Positions 26,862-35,979 are shown, counted from the stretch's first letter. The stretch: DNA of 64,000 nucleotides from Polyangiaceae bacterium (GCA_025936115.1 JAICTZ010000013.1:124001-188000), one strand, 5' to 3'. The notes: generated by a model not told the origin, from the sequence alone. A program made the numbers and translations.

Positions 26862-27743
26862 ATGGACGCAAATCGAGTAACGGAAGTCGTACGTACGTTT
26901 TCGGAGCTGCTTTTGTGGGAACGCCGGCCGAGCATTGTCTGGCCGATCATGCTGCGGGAGCTGGAGCGCGCCGTGGGTTTCGACGGTGGTTTCATTGCGG
27001 CGAGCTGGGGAGCAGCCAGTGAAGGTCGAGGGGCGGTACTGGAGCACGATGCGCCGTGGCTCATGCGTCGTCTCGGTCGTTTTCTCGCGGAGTATTCGAA
27101 AGACGAGGTTGGCAGGCACACGGACCAATGTCGCCGTTACACGGACGTCTGGTCAGCCGAACGCATGGACCGGTTGTCGTTCTTTCAGGAGGTGTTGCGT
27201 CCGCGGCACGTGCGTCACATGATCGTTCGCGCGAGCGGGCGAGACAACAATATCGCTGGTTTTCAACTCGAACGCAGGGGGGCGAGTTCTGACTTCAGCG
27301 ATACGGACATGGCTATAGTCGATTCGGTTGCGCCGTTTCTACATATTTTGGAGCTGCTTGCCATCGAGCAGCCATCGCAGTCGACGCAGGACTTCGCGCA
27401 GGCGAATGGGCTGAGCCGGCGCGAGGCCGAGCTTGCAGGCTGGGTGAGTCGAGGTCTCCAAAACAAGGAGATTGCCATGCTCGTCGGCTTGAAACCCACG
27501 ACCGTGAGAAACACATTGGCGCGGGTGTTCGAGAAAGCTCGGGTATCGAGTCGGGCCGAGCTCGCGTACCTTTATTCGGTCGAAAGTTGCGGGTCCGGGC
27601 GCGCCAAAGCGAGCCCGGCGCGCGACGGGCTCGAGGTATTCGCGGCTCGCGTCACGGCCGCTTCGCTGCGCCGCACGCCTGCCGCATTGCCTGCGGTTCC
27701 GAGTGACGCCGGCAAAGTCGTATTCATATCGCCTTTACTATAA
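26862..27743 (+). CDS. LuxR-type transcriptional regulator
   Basis: 293 residues from the ATG at 26862, preceded by an AGGAG Shine-Dalgarno; the frame is open upstream to 26712 but with implausible basic sequence. The N-terminal 180 residues are a sensor-like domain, not recognised. The C-terminal HTH matches the LuxR/GerE pattern: LSRREAELAGWVSRGLQNKEIA, then TTVRNTLARVFEKARVSSRAELA. A 60-residue tail follows. It is divergent from the secreted-protein gene, with the G-quadruplex motif between them, so local control is likely. Confidence 0.82.
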   Translation: MDANRVTEVVRTFSELLLWERRPSIVWPIMLRELERAVGFDGGFIAASWGAASEGRGAVLEHDAPWLMRRLGRFLAEYSKDEVGRHTDQCRRYTDVWSAERMDRLSFFQEVLRPRHVRHMIVRASGRDNNIAGFQLERRGASSDFSDTDMAIVDSVAPFLHILELLAIEQPSQSTQDFAQANGLSRREAELAGWVSRGLQNKEIAMLVGLKPTTVRNTLARVFEKARVSSRAELAYLYSVESCGSGRAKASPARDGLEVFAARVTAASLRRTPAALPAVPSDAGKVVFISPLL

Positions 27744-27988
27744 GCGGGCGTTCCGCATTGAGGCCGAGGGTAGGCCGGCCTTCCAGGACGTGTAGCTGAC
27801 GCCCTACGTCGCTGCGCTTCCCGCAAGCCGGCAAGAGCGACGAGCCTTGCACGGCACCCTCGGATTGCGCCGCGGGCTTCGGTTGCGCGCGGCACGTGCG
27901 AGCCTCCGCCGTGAGCGCCCGTCAGCCGGCCCCGGCACGAGGCCCCGGCCGCCAGGGCAAGAGTGATCGCGCGTCGTGCCGCGGCCCA

Positions 27989-28030
27989 CTCAGGGGGAAC
28001 CGCCCCCGACGACGGGGCGCCCACCCTGAG
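27989..28030 (+). promoter_or_regulatory. Leader hairpin just upstream of FG-GAP gene
   Basis: CTCAGGG (27989-27995) pairs with CCCTGAG (28024-28030), and inside it GCCCC (28002-28006) pairs with GGGGC (28014-28018). The structure ends 10 bases before the ATG at 28041, and no good Shine-Dalgarno is seen, so it may affect translation. The remainder of 27744-27988 shows no gene. Confidence 0.4.
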
Positions 28031-28040
28031 CATCCTGACC

Positions 28041-29462
28041 ATGAAAACCATCCGTCTCGCTTGTTTTGTAACGCTCTCGCTGTCCGGCGTGCTGGGCTGC
28101 GGGCCGACCGACATGGTGAACGGCGACGCGTCGTCGAGCACCTCCGAAAGCTACGGCGAAGTAAGCTCCCGCTTGAGTTCAGGCCCTGGAAGCGCGAACG
28201 ACGGCAGAGCTGCGGCTCATGGCATGTTCGGCCGCGGCGCCGCTGGCGGCAGACCTTTACCCACTAGGGGCGACGGCCATCGACACCACCCTGGGCACGG
28301 ACACGCGCAGGGCGGCACTGGGTGTGGCGCCAATACCGGAAGCGGTGGAACCGATACTGGCAGCGGCGGGACGTCCGCAGGAACGGCCGGCTCCGGCGGG
28401 GTCGACAGCGAGGGACCGGGGACTTCGTTCGGCGATGAGGCGCTCTATGGCCAAAATGCGAGCCAGTCCATCGCTGTCGCGCTCGGGGACTTGAATGGTG
28501 ACGGCAAGACGGACGTCGCCGTCACGAACGACGGCTCCGGCACGGTGAACGTGATGTTCGGCGCGGGCGACGGCTCGTTCGTTTACGACGCGCAATACGC
28601 AACCGGGCCGGGGGCGTATTCCCTGGCCATCGGCGACATGAACAGCGACGGCAAGCTGGACCTGGTGGTCGCCAACAACAGCGGGAGTACCTTGAGCGTG
28701 CTGCTCGGCGCCGGCGACGGGACGTTCCCCACGAAGTCGGACTACGAGGCCGGGGACTTTCCGGTGGGCGTCCAGCTCGCGGACCTGAACCACGACGGCA
28801 ATCTGGACGTCGTGACGCTGAACTATGCGACCAAGAACGCGGTGTCGGTGCTGCTCGGCGACGGCACCGGCGCACTTGCCGCCAAGGTGGACTACCCCCT
28901 CGCAGACGGCCCGAGCGCTATCGCGGTTGGAGATCTGAACGGCGACGGCCACTTGGATCTCGTGGTGTCCAGCCTGGGGGACGGAGTCGTCGAGGTACTA
29001 CTCGGAGCCGGCGACGGAACGTTCGGTAACGCTGTTGACTACGCAACTGGCACGGAAGTCCAGGCAGTGGCGCTCGCGGACCTGAACGGTGACGGCAACC
29101 TGGACATCGTGGCGGCGAATGCCGCTGTGGACTCCGTGAGCGTGCTGCTCGGCAACGGCACCGGCACGTTCGGATCCAAAACGGACTACGGCACATCGAC
29201 CTTCCCCATTTCCATTGCCATCGGGGACATAACGGGCGACGGCGTGCTCGATCTCGTGGTCGCGAATACCTTCGCCAACTCGATCAGTGTGCTGCCGGGA
29301 ACGGGCGACGGAGCCTTCGGCCCCAAAGTCGATTACCCTGCAGGCGTCTACCCGCAATCGCTCGTGCTGAGCGACTTGAACGCGGACGGCTTTCTGGACC
29401 TCACGCTCGTCGACTACGGCACGGATGCCGTGGGCGTGCTGCTCGGAACCGGACACCCGTGA
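28041..29462 (+). CDS. FG-GAP/VCBS-repeat lipoprotein (seven repeats)
   Basis: 473 residues from the ATG at 28041, which gives a signal peptide and lipobox (VLGC); 26 codons upstream are open but not signal-like. A Gly/His-rich linker to about residue 130 is followed by seven repeats of about 48 residues, each with a calcium-type loop: DLNGDGKTD, DMNSDGKLD, DLNHDGNLD, DLNGDGHLD, DLNGDGNLD, DITGDGVLD and DLNADGFLD. Seven repeats would close an integrin-like beta-propeller. Likely a cell-surface adhesion or binding protein. Its 3' end overlaps the convergent gene ending at 29401. Confidence 0.88.
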   Translation: MKTIRLACFVTLSLSGVLGCGPTDMVNGDASSSTSESYGEVSSRLSSGPGSANDGRAAAHGMFGRGAAGGRPLPTRGDGHRHHPGHGHAQGGTGCGANTGSGGTDTGSGGTSAGTAGSGGVDSEGPGTSFGDEALYGQNASQSIAVALGDLNGDGKTDVAVTNDGSGTVNVMFGAGDGSFVYDAQYATGPGAYSLAIGDMNSDGKLDLVVANNSGSTLSVLLGAGDGTFPTKSDYEAGDFPVGVQLADLNHDGNLDVVTLNYATKNAVSVLLGDGTGALAAKVDYPLADGPSAIAVGDLNGDGHLDLVVSSLGDGVVEVLLGAGDGTFGNAVDYATGTEVQAVALADLNGDGNLDIVAANAAVDSVSVLLGNGTGTFGSKTDYGTSTFPISIAIGDITGDGVLDLVVANTFANSISVLPGTGDGAFGPKVDYPAGVYPQSLVLSDLNADGFLDLTLVDYGTDAVGVLLGTGHP

Positions 29463-29781
29463 CGCCGCTCGGCGAACCGCAGCCGAGCCGCTGCGTGCGC
29501 CAGGGGAAGAAGATCAGCGGGAGGATGGGCCAGGAGTCGCCGCTGGTGGGGCCGAGGTAGGTGAAGCCGAGATCGAGAGCCCAGTGCTCGTGGCCGATCC
29601 GGAGCCCAGCACTCCACAGAGTGTCGGTCGCCGCCCCATCGCCGGGAACCCAGGTGACGACGGGCTCGAACAAGAACTTCACCGTGCGCGAGAGCGCGAG
29701 GATCGCGCCCGCCGAGCCCGCCGAGCCCGCTGGCAGCACGCGGTCGGAGTGCGCGTCCGAATACCGCGTGTAGACACCCAT
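29401..29781 (-). CDS. Barrel-like fragment, probable gene remnant
   Basis: 126 residues starting at an ATG that shares one base with the stop of the HTH gene. The middle has alternating beta-strand character (VKFLFEPVVTWVPGD, WALDLGFTYLGP, SWPILPLIFFPW), typical of the last strands of an outer-membrane barrel. The last 25 residues are Arg-rich, lie over the end of the FG-GAP gene and look non-coding. There is no signal peptide, so this is probably the 3' remnant of a larger envelope gene. Confidence 0.4.
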   Translation of the reverse strand: MGVYTRYSDAHSDRVLPAGSAGSAGAILALSRTVKFLFEPVVTWVPGDGAATDTLWSAGLRIGHEHWALDLGFTYLGPTSGDSWPILPLIFFPWRTQRLGCGSPSGVTGVRFRAARPRHPCRSRRA

Positions 29782-29978
29782 CAGTCTTCTCCTCCGCCGC
29801 GGACGGTCCGCAGGCGCGTCGCTTGTTTGCGCGCATGAGCGCCAGGAGCGACCGCATGCTCCTCGAGCCACTTTTCGATCTCGGCGCGCTTGAACCTCCA
29901 GCCACCGCCCGGAAGGGACGCCCCGGGCAATCCGCGGTGCCGCACGTAGTTCAGTACGGTCTTGGTGGAGACGCGCAA
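29781..29978 (-). CDS. Excisionase-type helix-turn-helix protein, short or truncated
   Basis: 65 residues from a TTG start. RVSTKTVLNYVRHRGLPG followed by GGWRFKRAEIEKWLEEH is the excisionase/MerR-like HTH_17 fold. The first helix of the domain lies upstream of the TTG, and the same frame has an in-frame TAG about 30 bases further upstream, preceded by ATG GTG AGC ACG; a nonsense mutation or a non-ATG start is possible. It is followed at once by the barrel fragment. It is divergent from the metalloprotease gene. Confidence 0.55.
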   Translation of the reverse strand: MRVSTKTVLNYVRHRGLPGASLPGGGWRFKRAEIEKWLEEHAVAPGAHARKQATRLRTVRGGGED

Positions 29979-30176
29979 GCGCAGGAAATCCAGCCGCTGT
30001 CCGCTCGGCTACGTGCTCACCATTCGCAACAACGAGCAGTATTGTACGCTGGGCGTGGTGGTTCGATAAGCGGCGCGGCCCCTGCGTCGAGCGCTTCCGC
30101 TCCGTCGAGCTCTTCCGGTCCGTAGAAGGGGAGCCCGCAGGGGTCGCGCGCGGTGCGTCGGGCAACCCGTACGCCC

Positions 30177-30225
30177 AGTTGCGTACGCAACTGCATCGCC
30201 AACGTGCTCGCTTGCGTACGCAACT
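30177..30225 (+). promoter_or_regulatory. Two tandem palindromes (upstream activator sites)
   Basis: A perfect 16-base palindrome AGTTGCGTACGCAACT at 30177-30192 and its 12-base core TTGCGTACGCAA again at 30212-30223, continued by CT. The centres are 33 bp apart, about three helical turns, so both sites face the same side. They lie about 60-110 bp upstream of a sigma-54-type promoter, the usual position for a bacterial enhancer-binding protein. The surrounding gap 29979-30323 has no gene. Confidence 0.65.
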
Positions 30226-30283
30226 CGAACCGTCCGCCGTCGCGGCTCCGCAAAATCATCGGGATTTGACGCGCTTTCCGAAG

Positions 30284-30299
30284 TGGCACGCCCCCTGCA
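30284..30299 (+). promoter_or_regulatory. Sigma-54 (-24/-12) promoter for metalloprotease gene
   Basis: TGGCACGCCCCCTGCA matches the TGGCACG-N4-TTGCA consensus with one difference. GG (30285-30286) and GC (30297-30298) are exactly 10 bases apart. Predicted transcript start is near 30310, just at the GGAAGGAG Shine-Dalgarno (30309-30316), so the leader would be very short. Confidence 0.7.
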
Positions 30300-30323
30300 C
30301 ACGCTCACGGAAGGAGCACCACG

Positions 30324-31910
30324 ATGCGTCAACTCACGTCCATCTCCAACGCCCTTGCCCTCGTCACCATGGGCTGTCTCAACTTCTCTTGTGCCGGCCA
30401 AGTGTCGAACGGCGATGGCCCCGACGAGACCGTCGGCAGCACGAGCGAAGCGCTCATGATCGCGAAGCGCGCCGACGGAGGCTACGACCGTTTCCCGCGC
30501 ACCGTCCAACGCAACATCACGTACTGCATCAGCGACGGCTTCAACAGTGTCTTCAACGGCGTGAGCGTCGGGGTCAAGGCGACGATCGCGAACGGCTATG
30601 CCGACGCGACCGCAGCGTGGGCCGACGCGGCCGACGTCAATTTCGTCTACGTGCCGACCGAGGACTCGAACTGCGCGCCCGAAAATCCGAACGTGCAGAT
30701 CGCCGTCTTCCTGAATCCCGCTTACGTGAACGGCCAGGCCGCGGCGAGCCCCTACAGCGATCCGAACCAATCCGTCAGCATCGGCTGCACCAATGCAGCG
30801 ACCAACGATTGTCGGATCACGAGCGACCGCGATTACTACCGCCGCCTCTTGATTCATGAAGTCGGCCATTCGATGGGCTTCGTGCACGAATTCGAGCACC
30901 CTGCCGGCCCGTGCCCGACCGGCGGTAATTACGGGATCTTGACTGCCTATGACCCGGAATCGGCGATGAATTACGTCGTGGGCAGCAATCCGCCACCCTG
31001 CGTGGGCACCGCCACTCAAACCTACATCACCGACAAGGATCGCCAGGGCTCGCAGCTAATCTACGGCATTCCGTGGGAAAGCCTGGGCGGCCCGAACATC
31101 GCCGGCCGGCCCACCATCGCGAGCTGGGGCACGGAGCGCCTCGACGTGTTCGCGCGCGGGACCGACAACGCGCTCTGGCACCTCTGGTACGACGGCGCGT
31201 GGCACTCGTGGGAGTCGCTCGGCGGGAGCCTCTCGTCGCCGCCCGCCGCCGTCAGCGTGGGCGCAGGACAGATCGATCTCGTCGCGCGCGGCACCGACAA
31301 CGCGATCTGGCACGTCTGGTACGACCGCGGCTTCCACTGGGAATCGCTCGGCGGCCCGATGGGAGCCGGCAGCCCCGCCGTCGCGAGCTGGGCTCCGAAC
31401 CGGTTCGACGTCTTCGCCCGCGGCACGGACAACCAACTCTGGCATCGCTGGTGGGACAACGGCTGGTTCAACTGGGAGCCCCTGGGCGGCAACCTCACCT
31501 CGGGCGTCGGCGCGGTATCGCGGACGTTCGGCGTCATCGACGTCGTCGGCCGTGGCACCGACGGCGGCGTCTGGGTCCGCACTTTCAACGGCGGCTGGCA
31601 GCCGTGGAAGCCGATCGGCGCACCGCCGCTCGGCGACGACGCCGATCCGGCCCTCGATTCGCAAACATCGAGCACGCTCGACCTCTACGTCGTGGGCTCG
31701 AACAACGGCGTCGAGACGTACGTCTACCGGAGCTCCATGAGCGGCGGTACGTGGTCCTCGTTCTCGCAGCTCGGCGACTTCCAGAACTTCGGTGTCGGCT
31801 CCGGCGTGAATGCCGTCAGCTGGGCACCAGGCCGTATCGACCTGGTTGCCACCCGCCAGGGCAGCGCTCGCGTCCAGCACGCCTGGTTCGCGAACGGGGC
31901 CTGGCGTTGA
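30324..31910 (+). CDS. Secreted astacin-like metalloprotease with PLL-type lectin repeats
   Basis: 528 residues. A signal sequence ends at a lipobox-like FSC (residues 21-23), so it may be lipid-anchored. The catalytic domain (about 55-250) has the zinc motif [12 protein letters not shown] at 178-189 and a Met-turn in SAMNYV, placing it among metzincins close to astacin. From about 252 the protein has repeats of about 45-50 residues ([24 protein letters not shown]) typical of PLL-like fucose-binding lectins that form a propeller. It probably binds glycans on a target and cuts protein there. Control by sigma-54 is suggested by the promoter upstream. Confidence 0.88.
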   Translation: MRQLTSISNALALVTMGCLNFSCAGQVSNGDGPDETVGSTSEALMIAKRADGGYDRFPRTVQRNITYCISDGFNSVFNGVSVGVKATIANGYADATAAWADAADVNFVYVPTEDSNCAPENPNVQIAVFLNPAYVNGQAAASPYSDPNQSVSIGCTNAATNDCRITSDRDYYRRLLIHEVGHSMGFVHEFEHPAGPCPTGGNYGILTAYDPESAMNYVVGSNPPPCVGTATQTYITDKDRQGSQLIYGIPWESLGGPNIAGRPTIASWGTERLDVFARGTDNALWHLWYDGAWHSWESLGGSLSSPPAAVSVGAGQIDLVARGTDNAIWHVWYDRGFHWESLGGPMGAGSPAVASWAPNRFDVFARGTDNQLWHRWWDNGWFNWEPLGGNLTSGVGAVSRTFGVIDVVGRGTDGGVWVRTFNGGWQPWKPIGAPPLGDDADPALDSQTSSTLDLYVVGSNNGVETYVYRSSMSGGTWSSFSQLGDFQNFGVGSGVNAVSWAPGRIDLVATRQGSARVQHAWFANGAWR

Positions 31911-31915
31911 GGCGT

Positions 31916-32308
31916 GTGTACGAGGCGAGCCTGGCACGCCGCTCGCAGCGCGGACGCGACGAGGAGTCTCTCACGCAAGAAAACGTCGGTAACGTCGAAC
32001 GCTGGGCCCGCGCTACCCTCGGCGGCGTTCTCGTCGCGGGCGGCATCAGCGCGATCATGCGAAAGCGCTCCAGTGCGGCAGCGGCGCTCGGCACAACGGG
32101 CGCGCTGCTGCTAGGGACGGCAATCACACGCGTGTGCCCGCTGAACGCGCTCCTGAAAACGGGCTCTCATCGCCCCGCCGGACAGACGCCGCTCGGCGAA
32201 CAGCGCCGGAGGCGCCCCTCCCCCGCTCAAGGAGCGGGCGAGGCCGTCGTCTCGAGGGCATTCACGACCAGCTTGTCCGCACCTGCGTCGGCAATCCAAA
32301 ACAGGTGA
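31916..32308 (+). CDS. DUF2892/YgaP-like small membrane protein
   Basis: 130 residues from a GTG 5 bases after the metalloprotease stop. The core NVGNVERWAR, a glycine-rich membrane helix, a second helix, and CPLNALLKT match the DUF2892 family, which usually has about 60-70 residues. The C-terminal 50 residues are extra, low in structure, and run 82 bp into the convergent gene, so translation may in fact be shorter or the tail is spurious. Function unknown. Confidence 0.6.
   Translation: MYEASLARRSQRGRDEESLTQENVGNVERWARATLGGVLVAGGISAIMRKRSSAAAALGTTGALLLGTAITRVCPLNALLKTGSHRPAGQTPLGEQRRRRPSPAQGAGEAVVSRAFTTSLSAPASAIQNR
32222..32238. terminator. Hairpin at convergent gene ends
   Basis: CCCGCTC (32222-32228) and GAGCGGG (32232-32238) form a 7-bp stem with a 3-base loop, overlapping the stop codon of the minus-strand gene. 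Without a T run this is only a possible bidirectional terminator. Confidence 0.35.
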
Positions 32309-33345
32309 CGGCCGTTCGCCGCGAGATCGGTCACCGTCGCACCGAGCCCGAGCTTCACGAGCCGGCGCGGGCGGCCGTGAGGCACGAGCTCGAAGATGCC
32401 CTCGACGTTGGCACAGTAGACGCGCTCGGCCACCGCGAGCGGCGAGCAGACGAAGTCCGCGGCGAGCGTCTGCTCGTCGCGCAAATCGGGCGAAAGGCAG
32501 CGCACGTCGCGCCCGTTACCGTCGTAGTAATAAAGTTCATGCTGCGCGACGAGCATCGAAGGTGCGCGGCCGCGGCGCGTGCTCGTCACGACCGGCGCGC
32601 CGCCCTGCGCGCGCACCCCGCCGATGCGCCACTCCGTCGGCGTCGGGCGCTCGACGAAGAAGATCCAATCGTTCAGCATGGCAGCGGCGTCGAGCGTTCC
32701 GGGTGACGCGTACGCCGTGAAGGCGCGTTTGCCCGCGACGCTCCCGAGGGAGAAGCGGCGGTCCTCGGAGCGCGCGACCCAGGCGAGCTCGTCTCCCGAG
32801 GAAACGAAGAACTCCGGGCGCAGAGCGAGCGCCGCGATGCGGTGATTCTTGCCGCTCTGCTTGGAGGCCTCTCGCACGGCCCCGTCGGACCAGAACACGA
32901 GCCCGTTGCGGGTCGCGCTCGCCCCGAATCCGAGCTCCACGGCCAGCGCTTCCGGCGCGCGCCCGGGTACCAACCGGTACGCGGCGTGACTCGTCAAGAG
33001 GAACGCAGCGTCGTCGTCGACCGCGAGTGAGGCTTGGTACGCCGACGTCGACAGCGAGAGCAGCGGCGTCGGCTCGGAGTGTTCGCTGCTCGCGGCGGCT
33101 TGCGGCGGGCCCGGCATCTCGCTGCCGACGGCGCTCGGTCGAGGCGCCGTCGCGGAGGGGGTGACGGCCGGCGCCGGGCGTGAATCCTCGGATGCTGGCG
33201 GCCGGTCGCACGCGGCCAGACCGAGCGCCCCGGCGACGGCCAGGAGCGAGCAAACGACGGCAAACGGTGATGCCGCGACGGAATCGATATACTCAGGGGA
33301 CTGCGCAGAGTGGACCCATCGATCAGCGGCAAGTTGGTTGGCCAT
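32227..33345 (-). CDS. Lipoprotein with propeller-like repeats
   Basis: 372 residues from an ATG with GAAGG 6 bases upstream. A hydrophobic segment ending LAAC (about residue 46) is a late lipobox, then a Pro/Ala/Ser-rich linker. From about residue 95 come repeats of short strands (LAVDDDAAFLLTSHAAYRL, LNDWIFFVER, QHELYYYDG, AERVYCANVEG, NGRHLFWIADAG), a pattern of beta-propellers that other myxobacterial lipoproteins share. The 5' end overlaps the 5' end of the divergent xylanase gene by 36 bp. Function unknown. Confidence 0.75.
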   Translation of the reverse strand: MANQLAADRWVHSAQSPEYIDSVAASPFAVVCSLLAVAGALGLAACDRPPASEDSRPAPAVTPSATAPRPSAVGSEMPGPPQAAASSEHSEPTPLLSLSTSAYQASLAVDDDAAFLLTSHAAYRLVPGRAPEALAVELGFGASATRNGLVFWSDGAVREASKQSGKNHRIAALALRPEFFVSSGDELAWVARSEDRRFSLGSVAGKRAFTAYASPGTLDAAAMLNDWIFFVERPTPTEWRIGGVRAQGGAPVVTSTRRGRAPSMLVAQHELYYYDGNGRDVRCLSPDLRDEQTLAADFVCSPLAVAERVYCANVEGIFELVPHGRPRRLVKLGLGATVTDLAANGRHLFWIADAGADKLVVNALETTASPAP

Positions 33346-34692
33346 CGATACCTTCGGTCGCGGGTGGCTGGTCTAGCCTGGCTGACCCTCGTTGCTTGCG
33401 GGGGAAGTGGCACCGAAACTCCGAATCCGTCGCCAGCGCAGGGTGGATCAGGGGCCGGCGGCTCGGCAGGGGCTACCGTCGTCGCCGGTGCCGGCGCCAT
33501 CGCGGGGGGAGCGCCGATGTCCGGGGCGGGTGGCGCCGGCGGCGGCACTTCCGGAGCCAACACGGGCGGTAGCGCCGCCGGTGGCGCGATGCAGGCGGGG
33601 TCGGGCGGCTCCGGTGTGACGGCCGGTTCGGCCGGAGCGGGAGGCTCCGCAGGAACGACCGGTCCCACGGGCGGTGGCGCCGGCGCGGGCGGTAGCGCCG
33701 GCGCGACGGGTGGCGCGGGCGCGGCCGGACTGGGCGGCGTGGCGGCGGGGGGTGCTGCGACGGCCGGCGCTGGCGGTCGGGGCGGCAGCGCGGGAGCGGC
33801 AGGCGGCGGTAAGTACCAGCTCGAGTTCGTCGGGAACATCACGACGAGCGACAACGTCGATACGGACGGCAAGACCTTTTCGAAGCACTGGGATCAGATC
33901 ACGCCCGAGAACGCCGGCAAGTGGGGATCGGTGCAGTCGAACGCCGGCGCGGCGTACAACTGGCGCGCGCTCGATACCATTTATGACTACACGGAGAAGG
34001 CCGGCATCACCTTCAAGGAGCACGCGTTCGTTTGGGGCAGTCAGCAACCCGGCGGCTCGATCGGCGAGGCGGACGTGAAGGCCTGGATGAAGGCCTTCTG
34101 CGACCGTTACCCGAATACCAAGGTGATCGACGTCGTGAACGAGCCCCCGCCGCACACGACGCCCTCGTACGCGAACGCGATCGGCGGCGGCACGAACGGA
34201 ACCTGGCAGTGGATCACGAACGCATTCGTTTGGGCGCGCGAGGCCTGTCCGAAAGCGGTGCTCGTCCTCAACGACTACAGCAACATCGAGTACAAAGAGC
34301 ATCAGGATCGCTACATCGCCATCGTGAAGGCGATTCAGGCCGCCGGCGCGCCGATCGACGCGGTGGGGGCGCAATCTCACGATCTCGACGACGAGGGGAT
34401 GACGCTTGCGACGGTGAAGGGGTTCGTCGAGCACATGTATGCGGAGACGGGACTGCCCATCTACGTCACGGAGATGGACATCAACCAAACCGACGACCAG
34501 GCCCAGCTCGCTTACTACCAGGACTACATCCCCTACTTCCGCGACTCGGGGGTCGTGAAGGGGATCACGATCTGGGGTTGGATCTACGGAAAGACCTGGT
34601 CGGTCGCGCCGAACAGCGGCCTCGTGCGCAACGGTACGTCGCGGCCGGCGATGACGTGGCTCATGCAACAGCTCGGCCGTCCCGTGCCCTGA
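33310..34692 (+). CDS. GH10 endo-1,4-beta-xylanase, Gly-rich surface lipoprotein
   Basis: 460 residues from a GTG with AGGGGA 8 bases upstream. The lipobox LVAC ends at Cys30; residues 31-167 are an almost pure Gly/Ala/Ser/Thr spacer. The catalytic domain starts LEFVGNITTS and has TPENAGKWGS, acid/base E278 in VVNEPPPH, HDLDDEG and nucleophile E388 in YVTEMDIN, with the conserved WGW near the end. It cleaves xylan outside the cell, tethered to the membrane by lipid and spacer. Its start overlaps the divergent lipoprotein gene. Confidence 0.93.
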   Translation: MDPSISGKLVGHRYLRSRVAGLAWLTLVACGGSGTETPNPSPAQGGSGAGGSAGATVVAGAGAIAGGAPMSGAGGAGGGTSGANTGGSAAGGAMQAGSGGSGVTAGSAGAGGSAGTTGPTGGGAGAGGSAGATGGAGAAGLGGVAAGGAATAGAGGRGGSAGAAGGGKYQLEFVGNITTSDNVDTDGKTFSKHWDQITPENAGKWGSVQSNAGAAYNWRALDTIYDYTEKAGITFKEHAFVWGSQQPGGSIGEADVKAWMKAFCDRYPNTKVIDVVNEPPPHTTPSYANAIGGGTNGTWQWITNAFVWAREACPKAVLVLNDYSNIEYKEHQDRYIAIVKAIQAAGAPIDAVGAQSHDLDDEGMTLATVKGFVEHMYAETGLPIYVTEMDINQTDDQAQLAYYQDYIPYFRDSGVVKGITIWGWIYGKTWSVAPNSGLVRNGTSRPAMTWLMQQLGRPVP

Positions 34693-34785
34693 TCGGGTGG
34701 CATGGACGGAACATTCTCGTGAGTACGAAGGAAAACGCCTCAATCCCTGGTCGTCACTCACGGGGTTGGGATCTAGGCTCGCGAC

Positions 34786-35973
34786 ATGGTCGCTCGCGCA
34801 ACGCAAGACTCCCTCGATCTCGGCTGGGCCGACGAGCCCCACGCCGACACCGTTCAAAGCTCCGACCCACCGGCTGTGCCGCTCGACGATTCGAACGACG
34901 ACGAGCCCACCCTCGTTGCTACTTTAGCGGCGGTTGCCGTCGTTCCCGCGACGCGCGCCGACATCGACACTGCTTCGGCAGTCGCGGCAGACAGCCCGGT
35001 GCTCGACGTGCGGGACGCCGTCCGCGAAGCGCTCGATGCGAGCGAAATCCACGACGCGAGCGACATCCACGAAGAAGGCGCGCGACTCACGGAGCCGGGC
35101 CTTGCGCCACCGCCCCCGACTTCGGCAGAAATCGCCGCGGCGGAGCTTGCCGCCGCAATGAGCGAAGCACCCGTCGTCGCGGCGGAACCGGCGCTCGTCG
35201 AGTCGCCTGTCATCGACACGCCGCGCACCGCGCCGCCCATCATGAACCCGCCACCCGTCGAGCTCGGACGCGCGGCCGCGGCCCCCGAACTCGCCGGCGC
35301 AGCGCCGGCCGAAGCGAGGCTTCACGCCAAGACATCGCAACCGGCGGCTGCAATACCTGCCGCGTCGATCCCGCCGGCGCCGATCGAGCGCGGGTTCTTC
35401 ACGCCCAACTCGCTCGCGCCGAGTGCTCTCGACTGGAACGAGCTCGCGTCACCTAGCTTATTGGCGACGATGAAGCGCACCCGCCCGACGAGCGCCTGGA
35501 CCGGCATCGGACTCGCCATCGCTGCCCTCACTTTCGCCGCCGGCATCGGCATCGGCCGCACGATGAACCCACCCGCGCTGCCGCCCGTCCCGGTGCCGGC
35601 GCCGTCGCCCGCGAGCGCGGCTGCCGGCTCGATGTCATCAATCCCCGCGACAGCTGCCACGGCGCAACTCCCCGCGGCTCCGGTCGCTCCGCCGAAGCCC
35701 CTCGCCCCGTTCGACCCCAACGCGGCGCGCGCCGCGCTCGACGACGCGGCCAACGCCGCCGCGACCTGCCGCATCACAGGCGATCCGAAAGGCACCATCC
35801 CAACGACGGTCACCTTCGGCCCCTCTGGCAAGGTGTCGAACGTCGCGATCAATAGTTCCCGCTACGCGGGCACCAAGACGGCCAGCTGCGTCGCGGCGCG
35901 CCTGAATGAAGCGCGCGTCCCGGAGTTCAGCGGCTTTCCGGAGGCGCTCAAAAGAAGGGTCAGCGTGCGCTGA
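34786..35973 (+). CDS. Membrane protein with TonB-C/AgmX-like C-terminal domain
   Basis: 395 residues. The N-terminal 220 residues are Ala/Pro/Asp/Glu-rich and probably disordered in the cytoplasm. A single membrane helix (TGIGLAIAALTFAAGIGIG) leads into a Pro/Ala linker, and the last 85 residues have the pattern of a TonB-type C-terminal domain: NAARAALDDAANAAATC, then VTFGPSGKVSNV, then CVAARLNEARVPEFSG. Similar domains end many myxobacterial motility and signalling proteins (AgmX type). The paired cysteines may form a disulfide. Partner unknown. Confidence 0.7.
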   Translation: MVARATQDSLDLGWADEPHADTVQSSDPPAVPLDDSNDDEPTLVATLAAVAVVPATRADIDTASAVAADSPVLDVRDAVREALDASEIHDASDIHEEGARLTEPGLAPPPPTSAEIAAAELAAAMSEAPVVAAEPALVESPVIDTPRTAPPIMNPPPVELGRAAAAPELAGAAPAEARLHAKTSQPAAAIPAASIPPAPIERGFFTPNSLAPSALDWNELASPSLLATMKRTRPTSAWTGIGLAIAALTFAAGIGIGRTMNPPALPPVPVPAPSPASAAAGSMSSIPATAATAQLPAAPVAPPKPLAPFDPNAARAALDDAANAAATCRITGDPKGTIPTTVTFGPSGKVSNVAINSSRYAGTKTASCVAARLNEARVPEFSGFPEALKRRVSVR

Positions 35974-35979
35974 CCGCGC

